Source: Streptomyces longisporoflavus (GTDB taxonomy: Bacteria > Actinomycetota > Actinomycetes > Streptomycetales > Streptomycetaceae). Taken from it: a stretch of DNA of 64,000 nucleotides. Positions 54,305 to 62,048 of this stretch are shown here, one piece after another. Both the position numbers and the translations under genes were made by a program. The notes under the pieces are model-generated. The model did no database searches. It was not told the DNA's origin and saw nothing but the letters and a program-made list of their open reading frames with translations. Where the stretch lies: contig NZ_BMTR01000007.1 of NCBI RefSeq assembly GCF_014649775.1, positions 62,001-126,000 of the forward strand. Reading direction: 5' to 3'. Each line of letters begins with the position of its first letter. Position 1 is the stretch's first letter.

Positions 54305-55171
54305 ATGAATAGTGTGGCACTGGATCACCTGATGGCGGACGTTGCGCAGCTCGACGATCCTCAAGTGCATGTCGTGCGGCGTGTGGTCGCGCAGGTCCGG
54401 GGATCCGCCGACGCCAAAGACGCGTACTCCCTGCTCGGCGAGTGCGACGAGGCCCAGCTTCGGCAGATACGCAATATCGTCGATTCGATGCTGCGGCCGA
54501 TCGATGAGTTCATCAATCCGCAGAGCGATCTTGTCTCTGATGCTTTCTCCGCCGAGTTCAAAGCCCGCTTGCAGGCCCATCACGGCACCCACACCACCCC
54601 CCTCGACCGGCTGGCGTTCGAGAACGCACTCGCGGCCTCCTGTCTCGTCGAGGGAATGACCGTTGAATTGGCGCCGAGCAAGACGACTCGGTTCTGGGAC
54701 CTCCGGGTCAACGGTGATCAGATTTCGGCGAAGAGCACCAGCGCCAAAGGCATCAAGCTCCATGAGCTGCACACCTCGAAGCTCAGCGAAGCCGCCTGGA
54801 TTCAGGACTGCCGGTCGGCGCGTATGCGGTACGACGGCACGATGAGGCTGTTCGAGGAGTTCCTGGGTGCCGTTCAGCGGTGGATCGTGCTTCGGGCTTT
54901 CAAGCTCCGGAGTGCGCCCGGCACCCTGGTCTATGAGCTGGTCGAGATTCCGATGGCGCTGGTCTCCGCCGTCAGAGGTCTCGGTGTGCAGGATTTTTCC
55001 TCGGACGCGCCGCGCATAGATGTGCGTGACGAGCAGGGAATGACGCTGCAGCTCGTTCTCGATCGCAGCGACTCCAAGGTGACCATCCAGAAGATTCCCA
55101 AGGATCGCTGCGTCGTGCACGGGACCTGGAAGCTCGCAGGCGAGTACTCCGGCCCGTTGATCGCGGGCTAA
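54305..55171 (+). CDS. putative type II restriction endonuclease, PD-(D/E)XK-like
   Basis: A 288-residue protein with no family I can name, directly downstream of the cytosine methyltransferase; this position argues for the cognate restriction enzyme. A plausible nuclease core is Glu106 (FENALAAS), Asp132 (FWDLRV) and Ser141-x-Lys143 (ISAKS), i.e. D-x8-S-x-K, the spacing of PD-(D/E)XK sites where the middle acid is replaced by Ser. The preceding helix (LDRLAFENALAASCLVEG) and Lys/Thr-rich loop fit the fold. ATG start with a GAAGGA ribosome site. Its stop overlaps the convergent DUF1254 stop by four bases. Codon use resembles the methyltransferase. Confidence 0.78.
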   Translation: MNSVALDHLMADVAQLDDPQVHVVRRVVAQVRGSADAKDAYSLLGECDEAQLRQIRNIVDSMLRPIDEFINPQSDLVSDAFSAEFKARLQAHHGTHTTPLDRLAFENALAASCLVEGMTVELAPSKTTRFWDLRVNGDQISAKSTSAKGIKLHELHTSKLSEAAWIQDCRSARMRYDGTMRLFEEFLGAVQRWIVLRAFKLRSAPGTLVYELVEIPMALVSAVRGLGVQDFSSDAPRIDVRDEQGMTLQLVLDRSDSKVTIQKIPKDRCVVHGTWKLAGEYSGPLIAG

Positions 55172-56202
55172 CTCCGGCCGCCCGCCGCCGAGAGGCCCTC
55201 CGCGTCGGTCCGTGCCGTCGCGTACGCCGTTTCGTAGCCGTGCATGCCCCAGAGCGCGGTGTGGGCCGATACGGCGCGCAGCAGGCGGGCCGAGTCGCGG
55301 TCCGTGCGGATCCACTCCGGGTCTTTGAGGGTGCCCACCTCGAAGTGGTCGGCGTTGTAGTCGTGGGCGTGGTCGCCCGGCCGCCCGCCGTCCCGGCCCT
55401 CGGCGGCCTCTTCGCTTGCCGCGTGCTCGATTTTCGCGTTGCCTTCGGCGAGTCCTTCGCGCAGTGCCTCGGCGAGCTCCGGCCCGGGGTGTGTGTACGG
55501 GCTCTCGGCGTCCAGCAGGCCCAGGGGGGCGAAGCGTTGCTGGTACGTCGCCTCCGCCGGTGCCGGCGGGAAGGCCGCCATCCTGGTCCGGAGCTTCTCG
55601 TAGAAGAGCAGTGCCGGTTCGTCGTCGGAGATGTACGTGTGGGTCGGCAGGCCGCGGGGCTCCTCGGTGGCCGTCCAGTACGGCTCCAGGAGTGTGTCCT
55701 CCTGGAGTGCTCGCACCGCCGCCACGTCGTCCGGTCCCGCGCAGGCCCACCGGCCCACGATCACCGCAGCGTCGGTCGGCACGGAGATCCGGGTCGCGCC
55801 CGGAGGGACTTCCTCGTCCCAGCCGGGCGGGGTGAGCAGGTAGCTGGCCTCGCCCGTGCCGGTCGCGCGGCGGCCCACGTACGCGAAGTTGTTGGTCCAC
55901 GCGTCCACGAACTGCAGGACGTAGTAGCGGCCGCCGGTGTCCGGCACGGTCAGGAGCAGGGCTCCGCCCGACAGGTCCAGGTGCGCGATCGAACAGAGGG
56001 TGTCGCGGTCGGCGTCCGCGGCGGGGACGGCGGGGTCCGCGAGCCTGCTGCCGTGGCTGAACTCGTTGGCCGGCGCGGGAGGCACCGAGCCCATGCCCTT
56101 GCGGGCGAGGCGGTCGACCTCGTCGAGGTTGCGCACCATCGGGTAGCCGTAGATGTACGCCTCTGCCGCCAGAGCCTGGAGATCGGTCGTGCCGTCGGTC
56201 AT
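55168..56202 (-). CDS. DUF1254 domain protein
   Basis: A 344-residue protein of the DUF1254 family, function unknown. Recognisable elements: AYIYGYPMVRNLDEVDRL at the N-terminus, ADRDTLCSIAHLDLSGGALLLTVP, GRYYVLQFVDAWTNNFAYVG and TRISVPTDAAVIVGRWACAG. No signal peptide is seen, unlike many family members. ATG start with AAGGCGG upstream. Its 3' end meets the restriction gene tail to tail with a four-base overlap, so it marks the right-hand boundary of the cassette. Confidence 0.88.
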   Translation of the reverse strand: MTDGTTDLQALAAEAYIYGYPMVRNLDEVDRLARKGMGSVPPAPANEFSHGSRLADPAVPAADADRDTLCSIAHLDLSGGALLLTVPDTGGRYYVLQFVDAWTNNFAYVGRRATGTGEASYLLTPPGWDEEVPPGATRISVPTDAAVIVGRWACAGPDDVAAVRALQEDTLLEPYWTATEEPRGLPTHTYISDDEPALLFYEKLRTRMAAFPPAPAEATYQQRFAPLGLLDAESPYTHPGPELAEALREGLAEGNAKIEHAASEEAAEGRDGGRPGDHAHDYNADHFEVGTLKDPEWIRTDRDSARLLRAVSAHTALWGMHGYETAYATARTDAEGLSAAGGRS

Positions 56203-56300
56203 GCCCGCCGCCTTCTTGTGATCATGGTTCTACGGATATCGTCGGGCCGCCGGTGGCCTCCTGCCACTTCTGCCGCCTTACGCGGCGTGGCGTGGCTTCG

Positions 56301-56573
56301 TCACTCGGGGGCGGGCGGGGGTGTCTGGTCGCCGAAGCGGCGCTCGAACTTGGCCACCTGGCCCTCGGAGTCCACCATTCGGGCCCTGCCCGTGTAGAAG
56401 GGGTGGCTCTCGGAGGAGATCTCCACGTCCACCAGGGGGTACGTCTCGCCGTCGTCCCACTCGATGGTCTCGTTGCTTTCCGCGGTGGAGCGGGTGAGGA
56501 AGGCGTAGCCCGCCGAGCGGTCCCTGAAGACCACCGGGCGGTAGTTGTTGTCCTTGCCCTTGTCCTGAGTCAT
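56301..56573 (-). CDS. L31-like protein, zinc-free (type B) paralogue
   Basis: A 90-residue homologue of type B ribosomal protein L31, which replaces the zinc form under zinc shortage. Core features: YRPVVFRDRSAGYAFLTRST, ISSESHPFYTGRARMVDSEG and KFERRFG; no cysteines. The usual start (MK-x-x-IHP-x-YRPVVF) is replaced by MTQDKGKDNNYRPVVF. The ATG follows TGAGGAA with very short spacing. No Zur-type palindrome is visible upstream; instead the gene sits 90 bases after ku on the same strand and may be read through from it. Confidence 0.85.
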   Translation of the reverse strand: MTQDKGKDNNYRPVVFRDRSAGYAFLTRSTAESNETIEWDDGETYPLVDVEISSESHPFYTGRARMVDSEGQVAKFERRFGDQTPPPAPE

Positions 56574-56663
56574 TTCCTCAGGTTCGCCGGGGGCGGGCGG
56601 CGGGGCGAGCCAGGGGGCGCCACGTGGGGGTACCCGCGGTGCCGGGGCGTCCGCCGGCACCGC

Positions 56664-57656
56664 CTATGCCGAGGAAGTTCTCTTCGCCGCCGTCGTCTTC
56701 TTCGCCGTCGATTTCTTCGTCGGCTTCTTCGTCGGCGTCTTCTTTGCCGTCGTCTTCTTGGCTGCCGTCTTGTTCGCCGGCGCCTTCTTCGCCGCCGTCT
56801 TCTTCCCCGTCGCCTTTCTGCCCTTCAGCGACGTCACCTTCGCCACCTCTCCGTCCTCCCCGCCCCCCGCGCCCGACTTCGCCGCCCGGACGCTGTTCTC
56901 CAGCGCGGCCATCAGGTCGATCACCTTGCCGCCCTCCGTGTCCGCGCCCTCCGCCGGTGCCGCGGGGGTCGCGCCCTCGGCCTTGGCGGTGACGAGTTCC
57001 TCCACCGCCGCGCGGTAGTCGTCGTGGAGGGAGGCCATGTCGACCTCCCCCAGCGTGTCCATCAGGGCGTCCGCCAGGTCCAGTTCCGCGTCCCGCACCC
57101 TGACCTCGGATTCCGGGGCCACGCCCTCCGACGTACGGATCTCGTCGGGCCACAGCAGGCCGTGCATCGCGATCACGTCGTCCACCACCCGCAGCATCCC
57201 GAGCCGCTCCCGGCCCCGTAGCGCGTACCTGGCGACCGCCACCTTGCCGCTCCGCTTCAGCGCCTCCCGCAGCAGCGTGTACGGCTTCGTCGCGGGCACT
57301 CCGTTGACCGACAAGTAGTACGCCGTGTCCATCTGCATCGGATCGATACGGTCCGTCGGCACGAAGGCGACGATCTCGATCGTCTTGGCCGTCGGAATCG
57401 GCAGCGCCGCCAGATCCTCATCCGTGATCGGGATGATCGAGCCGTCCGCGTCCTCGTACCCCTTGCCTATCTCGGCGGACGGCACCTCCCGCTCCTCCAG
57501 CTCGCACACCTTGCGGTAGCGGACCCGGCCGCCGTCCTCCACATGGATCTGCCGGAAGGAGACCGAGTGGTTCTCGGTGGCGTTCATGAGCTTGACGGGG
57601 ATGCTGACCAGGCCGAAGGAGATCGCACCGTTCCATATGGATCGCACGTCAGGCAC
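56664..57656 (-). CDS. ku: Ku protein of bacterial non-homologous end joining
   Basis: A 330-residue Ku homodimer subunit that binds DNA ends and recruits the repair polymerase and ligase. N-terminal Ku core: SIWNGAISFGLVSIPVKL, YRKVCELEEREVPSAEIGKGYE and RYALRGRERLGMLRVVDDV. From about residue 270 it has a Lys/Ala/Thr-rich, histone-like tail (repeats of AKKT/TAKK), known in actinobacterial Ku proteins to bind DNA. GTG start. Divergent from the polymerase gene with 60 bases between. Confidence 0.96.
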   Translation of the reverse strand: MPDVRSIWNGAISFGLVSIPVKLMNATENHSVSFRQIHVEDGGRVRYRKVCELEEREVPSAEIGKGYEDADGSIIPITDEDLAALPIPTAKTIEIVAFVPTDRIDPMQMDTAYYLSVNGVPATKPYTLLREALKRSGKVAVARYALRGRERLGMLRVVDDVIAMHGLLWPDEIRTSEGVAPESEVRVRDAELDLADALMDTLGEVDMASLHDDYRAAVEELVTAKAEGATPAAPAEGADTEGGKVIDLMAALENSVRAAKSGAGGGEDGEVAKVTSLKGRKATGKKTAAKKAPANKTAAKKTTAKKTPTKKPTKKSTAKKTTAAKRTSSA

Positions 57657-57716
57657 CTCTCAGCAGTCGAGCCCAGGTTTAGGGTGATTCGTCCGTATTC
57701 GTGGGAGTCTCATCGT

Positions 57717-58613
57717 ATGACGCCGATCACCGAGGTGGAGGGGCGGCGGCTGGCCCTCAGCAATCTCGACAAGGTCCTCTACACAGCGTCCGGCTTCACC
57801 AAGGGCGAGATGCTGCACTACTACGCCAGTACCGCCGACGCCCTCCTCACCCATCTGCGCAACCGGCCCGTCTCCTTCCTCCGTTTCCCGGACGGACCGG
57901 ACGGCCAGCAGTTCTTCGCCAAGAACGTGCCGCCGGGGGCACCCGACTGGGTGCACACCGCCGACGTACCGCGTTCGGAGGGAGACGTCCGCCAGATCGT
58001 CGTGGACGATCTGGCCTCCCTGATGTGGGCGGCCAATCTCGTGACCGAGTTCCACACCCCGCAGTGGCAGGCGGACGCACCCGCCATGGCCGACCGTCTC
58101 GTCCTGGACCTCGATCCGGGCCCGCCCGCCACCATCGTCGAGTGCTGCCGGGCGGGCCTCTGGCTGCGCGAGCGGCTTGAGGCGGACGGCCTCGACGTCT
58201 ACGCGAAGACCTCCGGGTCCAAGGGGCTGCATCTGCTCTGCCCCCTGGAACGGACACCCTCCGAGCAGGTCACCTCGTACGCGAAGGAGCTCGCCAAGGA
58301 GGCCGAAGCCGAGCTGCCCGGGCTGGTCGTCCACCGGATGACGCGCAGCCTGCGCCCCGGCAAGGTCTTCGTCGACTTCAGCCAGAACTCCGCGTCGAAG
58401 ACGACCGCCACTCCCTACACCCTCCGCGCCCGCGCCGAACCGGCCGTCTCCGCCCCCGTGACCTGGGAGGAGGTGGAGGCGTGCGGCGACCCGGCCGAGC
58501 TCGTCTTCCTGGCGGGCGACATCGCGACGCGCCTGGAGGAGTACGGGGATCTGCTGGCGCCGCTCACCGATCCGGGCCGGGCCCGCCCCCTCCCCCGCAA
58601 GGCCGGGGCATGA
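57717..58613 (+). CDS. polK: NHEJ primase/polymerase (LigD polymerase-domain protein)
   Basis: A 298-residue stand-alone polymerase domain of the LigD type, an archaeo-eukaryotic primase-like enzyme that fills ends during NHEJ. Metal aspartates Asp131 and Asp133 are in LVLDLDPGP; other hallmarks are KVLYTASGFTKGEMLHYY, FHTPQW (His113) and KTSGSKGLHLLCPL. It lacks ligase and phosphoesterase domains. It is coupled by ATGA to the ligase gene and divergent from ku. The name polK follows S. ambofaciens usage, from memory. Confidence 0.94.
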   Translation: MTPITEVEGRRLALSNLDKVLYTASGFTKGEMLHYYASTADALLTHLRNRPVSFLRFPDGPDGQQFFAKNVPPGAPDWVHTADVPRSEGDVRQIVVDDLASLMWAANLVTEFHTPQWQADAPAMADRLVLDLDPGPPATIVECCRAGLWLRERLEADGLDVYAKTSGSKGLHLLCPLERTPSEQVTSYAKELAKEAEAELPGLVVHRMTRSLRPGKVFVDFSQNSASKTTATPYTLRARAEPAVSAPVTWEEVEACGDPAELVFLAGDIATRLEEYGDLLAPLTDPGRARPLPRKAGA

Positions 58614-59491
58614 TCACCCCGCCTCTCCGGGCCGCCCTCGCCGAATCCGTCACCGCGCTGCCGCAGGGCGACGGCTGGGCGTACGAGCCGAAGTTCGACG
58701 GGCACCGTCTGATCGTCTTCGCCGACGGACATCGCGTGCGGTTGCAGGCCCGTTCCGGGCGCCTCGTCACCGCCGCGTTCCCTGATCTCGCCGAGGCCGC
58801 GAAGCAGCTGCCGGACGGAACCGTGCTGGACGGGGAGGTGGTCGTCTGGTCCGGTGGCCGCATCGACTTCGCCGCCGTCCAGCGCCGCGCCGCCGGCACC
58901 CGCGCGCACGCCACGCACCTCGCGCGCACGCTCCCCGCGTCGTACGCCTCCTTCGATCTGCTCGCCGACCGGGGCGAGGACTGCCGCGCCCTGCCCTACG
59001 AGGAGCGGCGCGCACGCCTCGTACACATCCTCGAACCGCTCGGCCCGCCGCTTCAGCCCGTACCGATGACGACCGATCGCGAACTGGCCCTGACCTGGTA
59101 CGAGACCCTGCCCGCCACCGGCATCGAGGGTCTTGTGATCAAGCGCCTTGACGGGACCTACCGGGGCGGCGCCCGCGCCTGGCTGAAGCTGCGGCACAGC
59201 GATACGCGGGACGCGGTGGTCGTGGGGTTCACCGGGAGCAGGGCACGCCCGCAGGCGCTGGTGCTCGTCCTGCCGGGGGACGGCACGCCCGTGGTGTCGT
59301 CGCCGCTCGGCCCAGCGCTGCGGACGGCGGCCGGGGCCGCGCTGCCGGAGGCCAGGGGCGAAGGCACCGCGACCGCCATCGGGATCGGCGAGGTCACGTA
59401 CGCCGCTCTGCCGGCCGAGCCGCCCGTCACGGTGGAGGTGCGGCAGAACACGACCCGGCACGCCACGGCGGTGGTCGTCCGGTTCCGCTGA
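58610..59491 (+). CDS. ligC: ATP-dependent DNA ligase (NHEJ-associated, LigC-like)
   Basis: A 293-residue ATP-dependent ligase. Motif I with the adenylated lysine is Lys28 in EPKFDGHR; motif III FDLLAD, motif IV IEGLVIKRLDG and motif V AWLKLRH follow, with a C-terminal OB domain (VVVGFTGSRARPQALVLVL). ATG overlaps the polymerase stop. With ku and the polymerase gene this forms a split NHEJ system. Confidence 0.94.
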   Translation: MITPPLRAALAESVTALPQGDGWAYEPKFDGHRLIVFADGHRVRLQARSGRLVTAAFPDLAEAAKQLPDGTVLDGEVVVWSGGRIDFAAVQRRAAGTRAHATHLARTLPASYASFDLLADRGEDCRALPYEERRARLVHILEPLGPPLQPVPMTTDRELALTWYETLPATGIEGLVIKRLDGTYRGGARAWLKLRHSDTRDAVVVGFTGSRARPQALVLVLPGDGTPVVSSPLGPALRTAAGAALPEARGEGTATAIGIGEVTYAALPAEPPVTVEVRQNTTRHATAVVVRFR

Positions 59492-59540
59492 GCCGGCTGC
59501 CCCGCAGCGTGCGTTCCGCGTACGTGACCGGCATCACAGC

Positions 59541-59612
59541 TAATCAAGTTTGACTAGCTGCTTGATCGAGCATACCTTTCTCCGTGCGCCACACAGTGGT
59601 CAAAGTTGATTA
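59541..59612 (+). promoter_or_regulatory. promoter with two MarR-like operators
   Basis: -35 TTGACT (59550-59555), 17 bp, -10 TACCTT (59573-59578). Operator 1, TAATCAA-GT-TTGACTA (59541-59556), overlaps the -35. Operator 2, GGTCAA-AG-TTGATTA (59598-59612), sits just after the expected start. The two are inverted copies of each other (13 of 14 arm positions match). The layout is that of a repressed promoter. Confidence 0.7.
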
Positions 59613-59645
59613 GCCCTACTCGCCCGGCATTGACGAGGAGCCTGC

Positions 59646-60074
59646 ATGACCCTTCTGCCCGAGACCGGATACGTCCCGACCGACGAGGACCGCGCGAGCC
59701 TGGCCGCCTGGTTCGCCGAGTACGACGCACACAGCGCACGGCGCGACGTGGAGCGCATGGCCGACCTGGCCGTCTTCCCGCTCAACCTGGTCAGCGACGA
59801 CTCCGCGGGCGACGGGCGCTCCGCGCAGTGGGACCGGGAGCAGTTCGTCGCGACCATGACGCACGTGATGGGGGACGGGAGCGAGGACATCACCTTCGAG
59901 TCCACGCGTACGCCCGTCTTCCTCTCCCCCGCCATGGCCGTGGTCTTCACCGACTCGGTGATGACCGCGAACGGCGAGACGCAGCAGTTGCGCTACGCCG
60001 ACATCCTGCTGAAGCGGGGCGGCGCCTGGGCGTTCCAGACCATGATCCAGGGCGGCTGGGGCGACAACCTGTGA
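59646..60074 (+). CDS. NTF2/SnoaL-like fold protein
   Basis: A 142-residue protein of the nuclear-transport-factor-2-like superfamily, judged from pattern: LAAWFAEYDAHSARRDVERM at the start of the first helices, MADLAVFPLNLVS, FVATMTHVMG, and RYADILLKRGGAWAFQTMI near the end. No catalytic residues can be assigned. ATG with GAGGAG five bases upstream. It is single-gene, under a promoter flanked by two MarR-like palindromes, so probably inducible by a small molecule. Convergent with the NERD-like gene. Confidence 0.8.
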   Translation: MTLLPETGYVPTDEDRASLAAWFAEYDAHSARRDVERMADLAVFPLNLVSDDSAGDGRSAQWDREQFVATMTHVMGDGSEDITFESTRTPVFLSPAMAVVFTDSVMTANGETQQLRYADILLKRGGAWAFQTMIQGGWGDNL

Positions 60075-60081
60075 CGGCGGG

Positions 60082-60885
60082 CTAGGCCCGCAGCCACGTA
60101 CGCCGGTCGCGTGCCATCGCGTGCAGCGCCTCCACATCGGCCGGTTTCAGCACGCCGCCGGTGGCCGCGACGGCCGCCACCTCGGCGTCGCGCACGATCC
60201 GCACCTCGCGCGGCGGTGCGGTGACGTCGACGTCCGTCGCGCCGTGGAGGGCGAGGACCGGGCGGATCTCGGCCGTCAGCGCGAAGGACGCCCGGTCGGC
60301 GCCGGCGCGGATCTCCCTCAGGAGTGGACGCGGGTCCGCGCGGCCGACCGCGATCATCGGGTCGGCGACGCGGACCCGCTGCTTGCGGGCAGAGAGGGCG
60401 TGGACGGCGAACAGGCCACCGGGGCCGATCAGGAGGTGGTGCATGCGGGCGCCGCCCGGCAGCGGCACCGAGTGCAGGGTGTGCCAGCCCGCGCCTTCGA
60501 GGCCGTCGAGCACCTCGCCGATGGCCTGCTCGGCGGCGAGCGCGCGCTGCCGCGGGTCGGCGCGTAACCGGCGGGCGGGGGCCGGGTCGCGGTCGAGGGC
60601 GATCAGGAGGGCCTCGCCGGGGCGGTTCGGGGCCAGGTCGTCATCCGGGTGGAGTGCGAGGCGGGCCAGCTCGGCGGGGGTGGGGACGGGCGGCGGACCC
60701 ACCGAGAAACCGCCGGTCATGAAGGGGGCCAGGGCGCGCAGGACGGCCTCTCTGTGCTCCTCGCTCAGCAGGTTCACGCGGGACGAATCCCTCTCGTACC
60801 ACGCGAGGCTCCTGCCGTCCGCGAGGCAGACGTACAGCCGCTCCTGCCCGTGCCGCCAGGCCGGTATGACGCGCAATCCGCTCAT
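60082..60885 (-). CDS. NERD-like (nuclease-related) protein with degenerate active site
   Basis: A 267-residue protein. The segment 118-170 resembles a NERD domain: AEQAIGEVLDGLEGAGWHTL, HSVPLPGG, MHHLLIGPGGLFAVHAL. In typical NERD proteins the middle reads as iDHvvvGP followed by E-x-K; here the Asp is His149 and the E-x-K position reads HALSARK, so catalysis looks unlikely. The N-terminal part (RVIPAWRHGQERLYVCLADG) is a separate small beta-rich segment. No signal peptide. Function unknown; possibly nucleic-acid binding. Confidence 0.75.
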   Translation of the reverse strand: MSGLRVIPAWRHGQERLYVCLADGRSLAWYERDSSRVNLLSEEHREAVLRALAPFMTGGFSVGPPPVPTPAELARLALHPDDDLAPNRPGEALLIALDRDPAPARRLRADPRQRALAAEQAIGEVLDGLEGAGWHTLHSVPLPGGARMHHLLIGPGGLFAVHALSARKQRVRVADPMIAVGRADPRPLLREIRAGADRASFALTAEIRPVLALHGATDVDVTAPPREVRIVRDAEVAAVAATGGVLKPADVEALHAMARDRRTWLRA

Positions 60886-61262
60886 GCACCATCACCCCAC
60901 GGACCATGGGAGCAGCAAGGACATGCCCGGGGCAAGAACCCGTGCGCCGCGGAGAGAAGTTGAGCCATCCGCGACGACGCCGCGAAGGGGCCCTGGCCGA
61001 CGAAGAACGCGGCGGAGGTGAGAATGGGGGGCGAGATCGAAGTGCCGCGAGCGGGCGGGAGTACCGCGACGTTCGAGGTGCCCGCGATCGCAGGTGGGCA
61101 AAAAGAACTTCCACCCCCATAAGGTGTACGGGCGACCGACGCACCGACCACATCATTCTCTACGTCCATCTCGCGCCGCAGCCGGACCCGCGGCGCCGTG
61201 ACCGAACCTCGCGCCGCAGCCGAGCCGCCCCCGTGGCCGCTTTGCCGGCAGGCAGGAGTGCA
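60886..61262. other. divergent intergenic region
   Basis: 377 bases between the NERD-like gene and the lipoprotein gene. It contains an A-rich patch (AAAAAGAACTT near 61100-61110) followed by TAAGGT at 61120-61125, a possible -10 for the lipoprotein operon about 140 bases upstream. Nothing else defined is seen; open frames here lack ribosome sites. Confidence 0.4.
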
Positions 61263-62048
61263 GTGCACCGCAGCCGTCCCGCGCTCGCAGCGGGCCTCGT
61301 CCTGTCCGCGGCCCTGCTGGCCGGCGGCTGCGGCGACCCGGGCGATCTGCGCGGCGCGGGCACGACGCCCACCGCCGAGGCACCCACCCGCTTGTGGCCG
61401 AAGCTGCCGCCCCCGTCCGCGCCCGCCGAGGACTACGGCACGATAGAGAGCCTGCCGGTCAAGGGCGTGAGCGTGCCGGACGGGGATCTGCGCAAGGTGA
61501 ATCCCGTGGCCGTCGCCAAGGCCGATTTCGACGAGAATCCGGGGATGTACAGCCGTTCCGACGCGATCTACAAGCAGACCGCGCGGCAGCTCGACGCGTG
61601 CGACACCGGCCGTACCGGCCAGAGCGGTGACAGCGGCGACGGCAAGTGCCCCGTGCTCGACGCCTACTACCGCGATCTCACCGGCGACGGCAAGGACGAC
61701 CTCATCGTCGGGATCCGCCTTGCCGAGGGGCACGCCGAGAACCTCGACATCCGCGCCTACGCCCTGGAGAAGAAGCAGCTCACGCAGATCATGGAGATGG
61801 GGGACGCGGTGCTCGGCGTCGAGCTCGCGGGGCACGAGGTGATAGTCCGCGCCGTTTCGGGCATGCAGGGGTACGAGTACCGCACGGTCTGGTCCTGGGA
61901 CTCCCATCAGAAGACCATGCTGCCGACGACCGACGAGATCGTCCGTTCCCCGAACGCGTCCTCGGGCAAGCCGTCGCGGGGGCCGTCCCGCAAGCCCGAG
62001 CCCGCGGCCAGTGTCCGCCCCGCCCCTTCGGCGAGTGAGCTCCCGTGA
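61263..62048 (+). CDS. secreted lipoprotein
   Basis: A 261-residue probable lipoprotein. The GTG at 61263 has AGGAG four bases upstream and gives a signal peptide (VHRSRPALAAGLVLSAALLAGGC) ending in the lipobox-like LLAGGC, with Cys23 as the lipidated residue. The mature part begins Pro/Ala-rich and contains YYRDLTGDGKDDLIVGIRLA, reminiscent of an FG-GAP/VCBS-type repeat (DLTGDGKDDLIVG). The last 40 residues are Pro/Ser/Arg-rich. Its stop overlaps the histidine-kinase start (GTGA), so it may be a kinase-associated sensor. No response regulator is next to it. Confidence 0.82.
   Translation: MHRSRPALAAGLVLSAALLAGGCGDPGDLRGAGTTPTAEAPTRLWPKLPPPSAPAEDYGTIESLPVKGVSVPDGDLRKVNPVAVAKADFDENPGMYSRSDAIYKQTARQLDACDTGRTGQSGDSGDGKCPVLDAYYRDLTGDGKDDLIVGIRLAEGHAENLDIRAYALEKKQLTQIMEMGDAVLGVELAGHEVIVRAVSGMQGYEYRTVWSWDSHQKTMLPTTDEIVRSPNASSGKPSRGPSRKPEPAASVRPAPSASELP

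Noticed and set aside
54305..55171. Assignment of the endonuclease to the NgoMIV or NaeI family
   Set aside because: Length is similar, but the D-x8-S-x-K spacing and surrounding residues do not match the NgoMIV pattern I recall, and similarity to NaeI is not evident.
52711..56300. Integrative element with an att duplication at tRNA-Arg
   Set aside because: No integrase gene and no second copy of the tRNA 3' end (GGTTCGAATCCTGCC) was found downstream in the window.
56574..56663. Zur box upstream of the L31 paralogue
   Set aside because: No AT-rich TGAAAA/TTTTCA-type palindrome is visible in the 90-base gap to ku.
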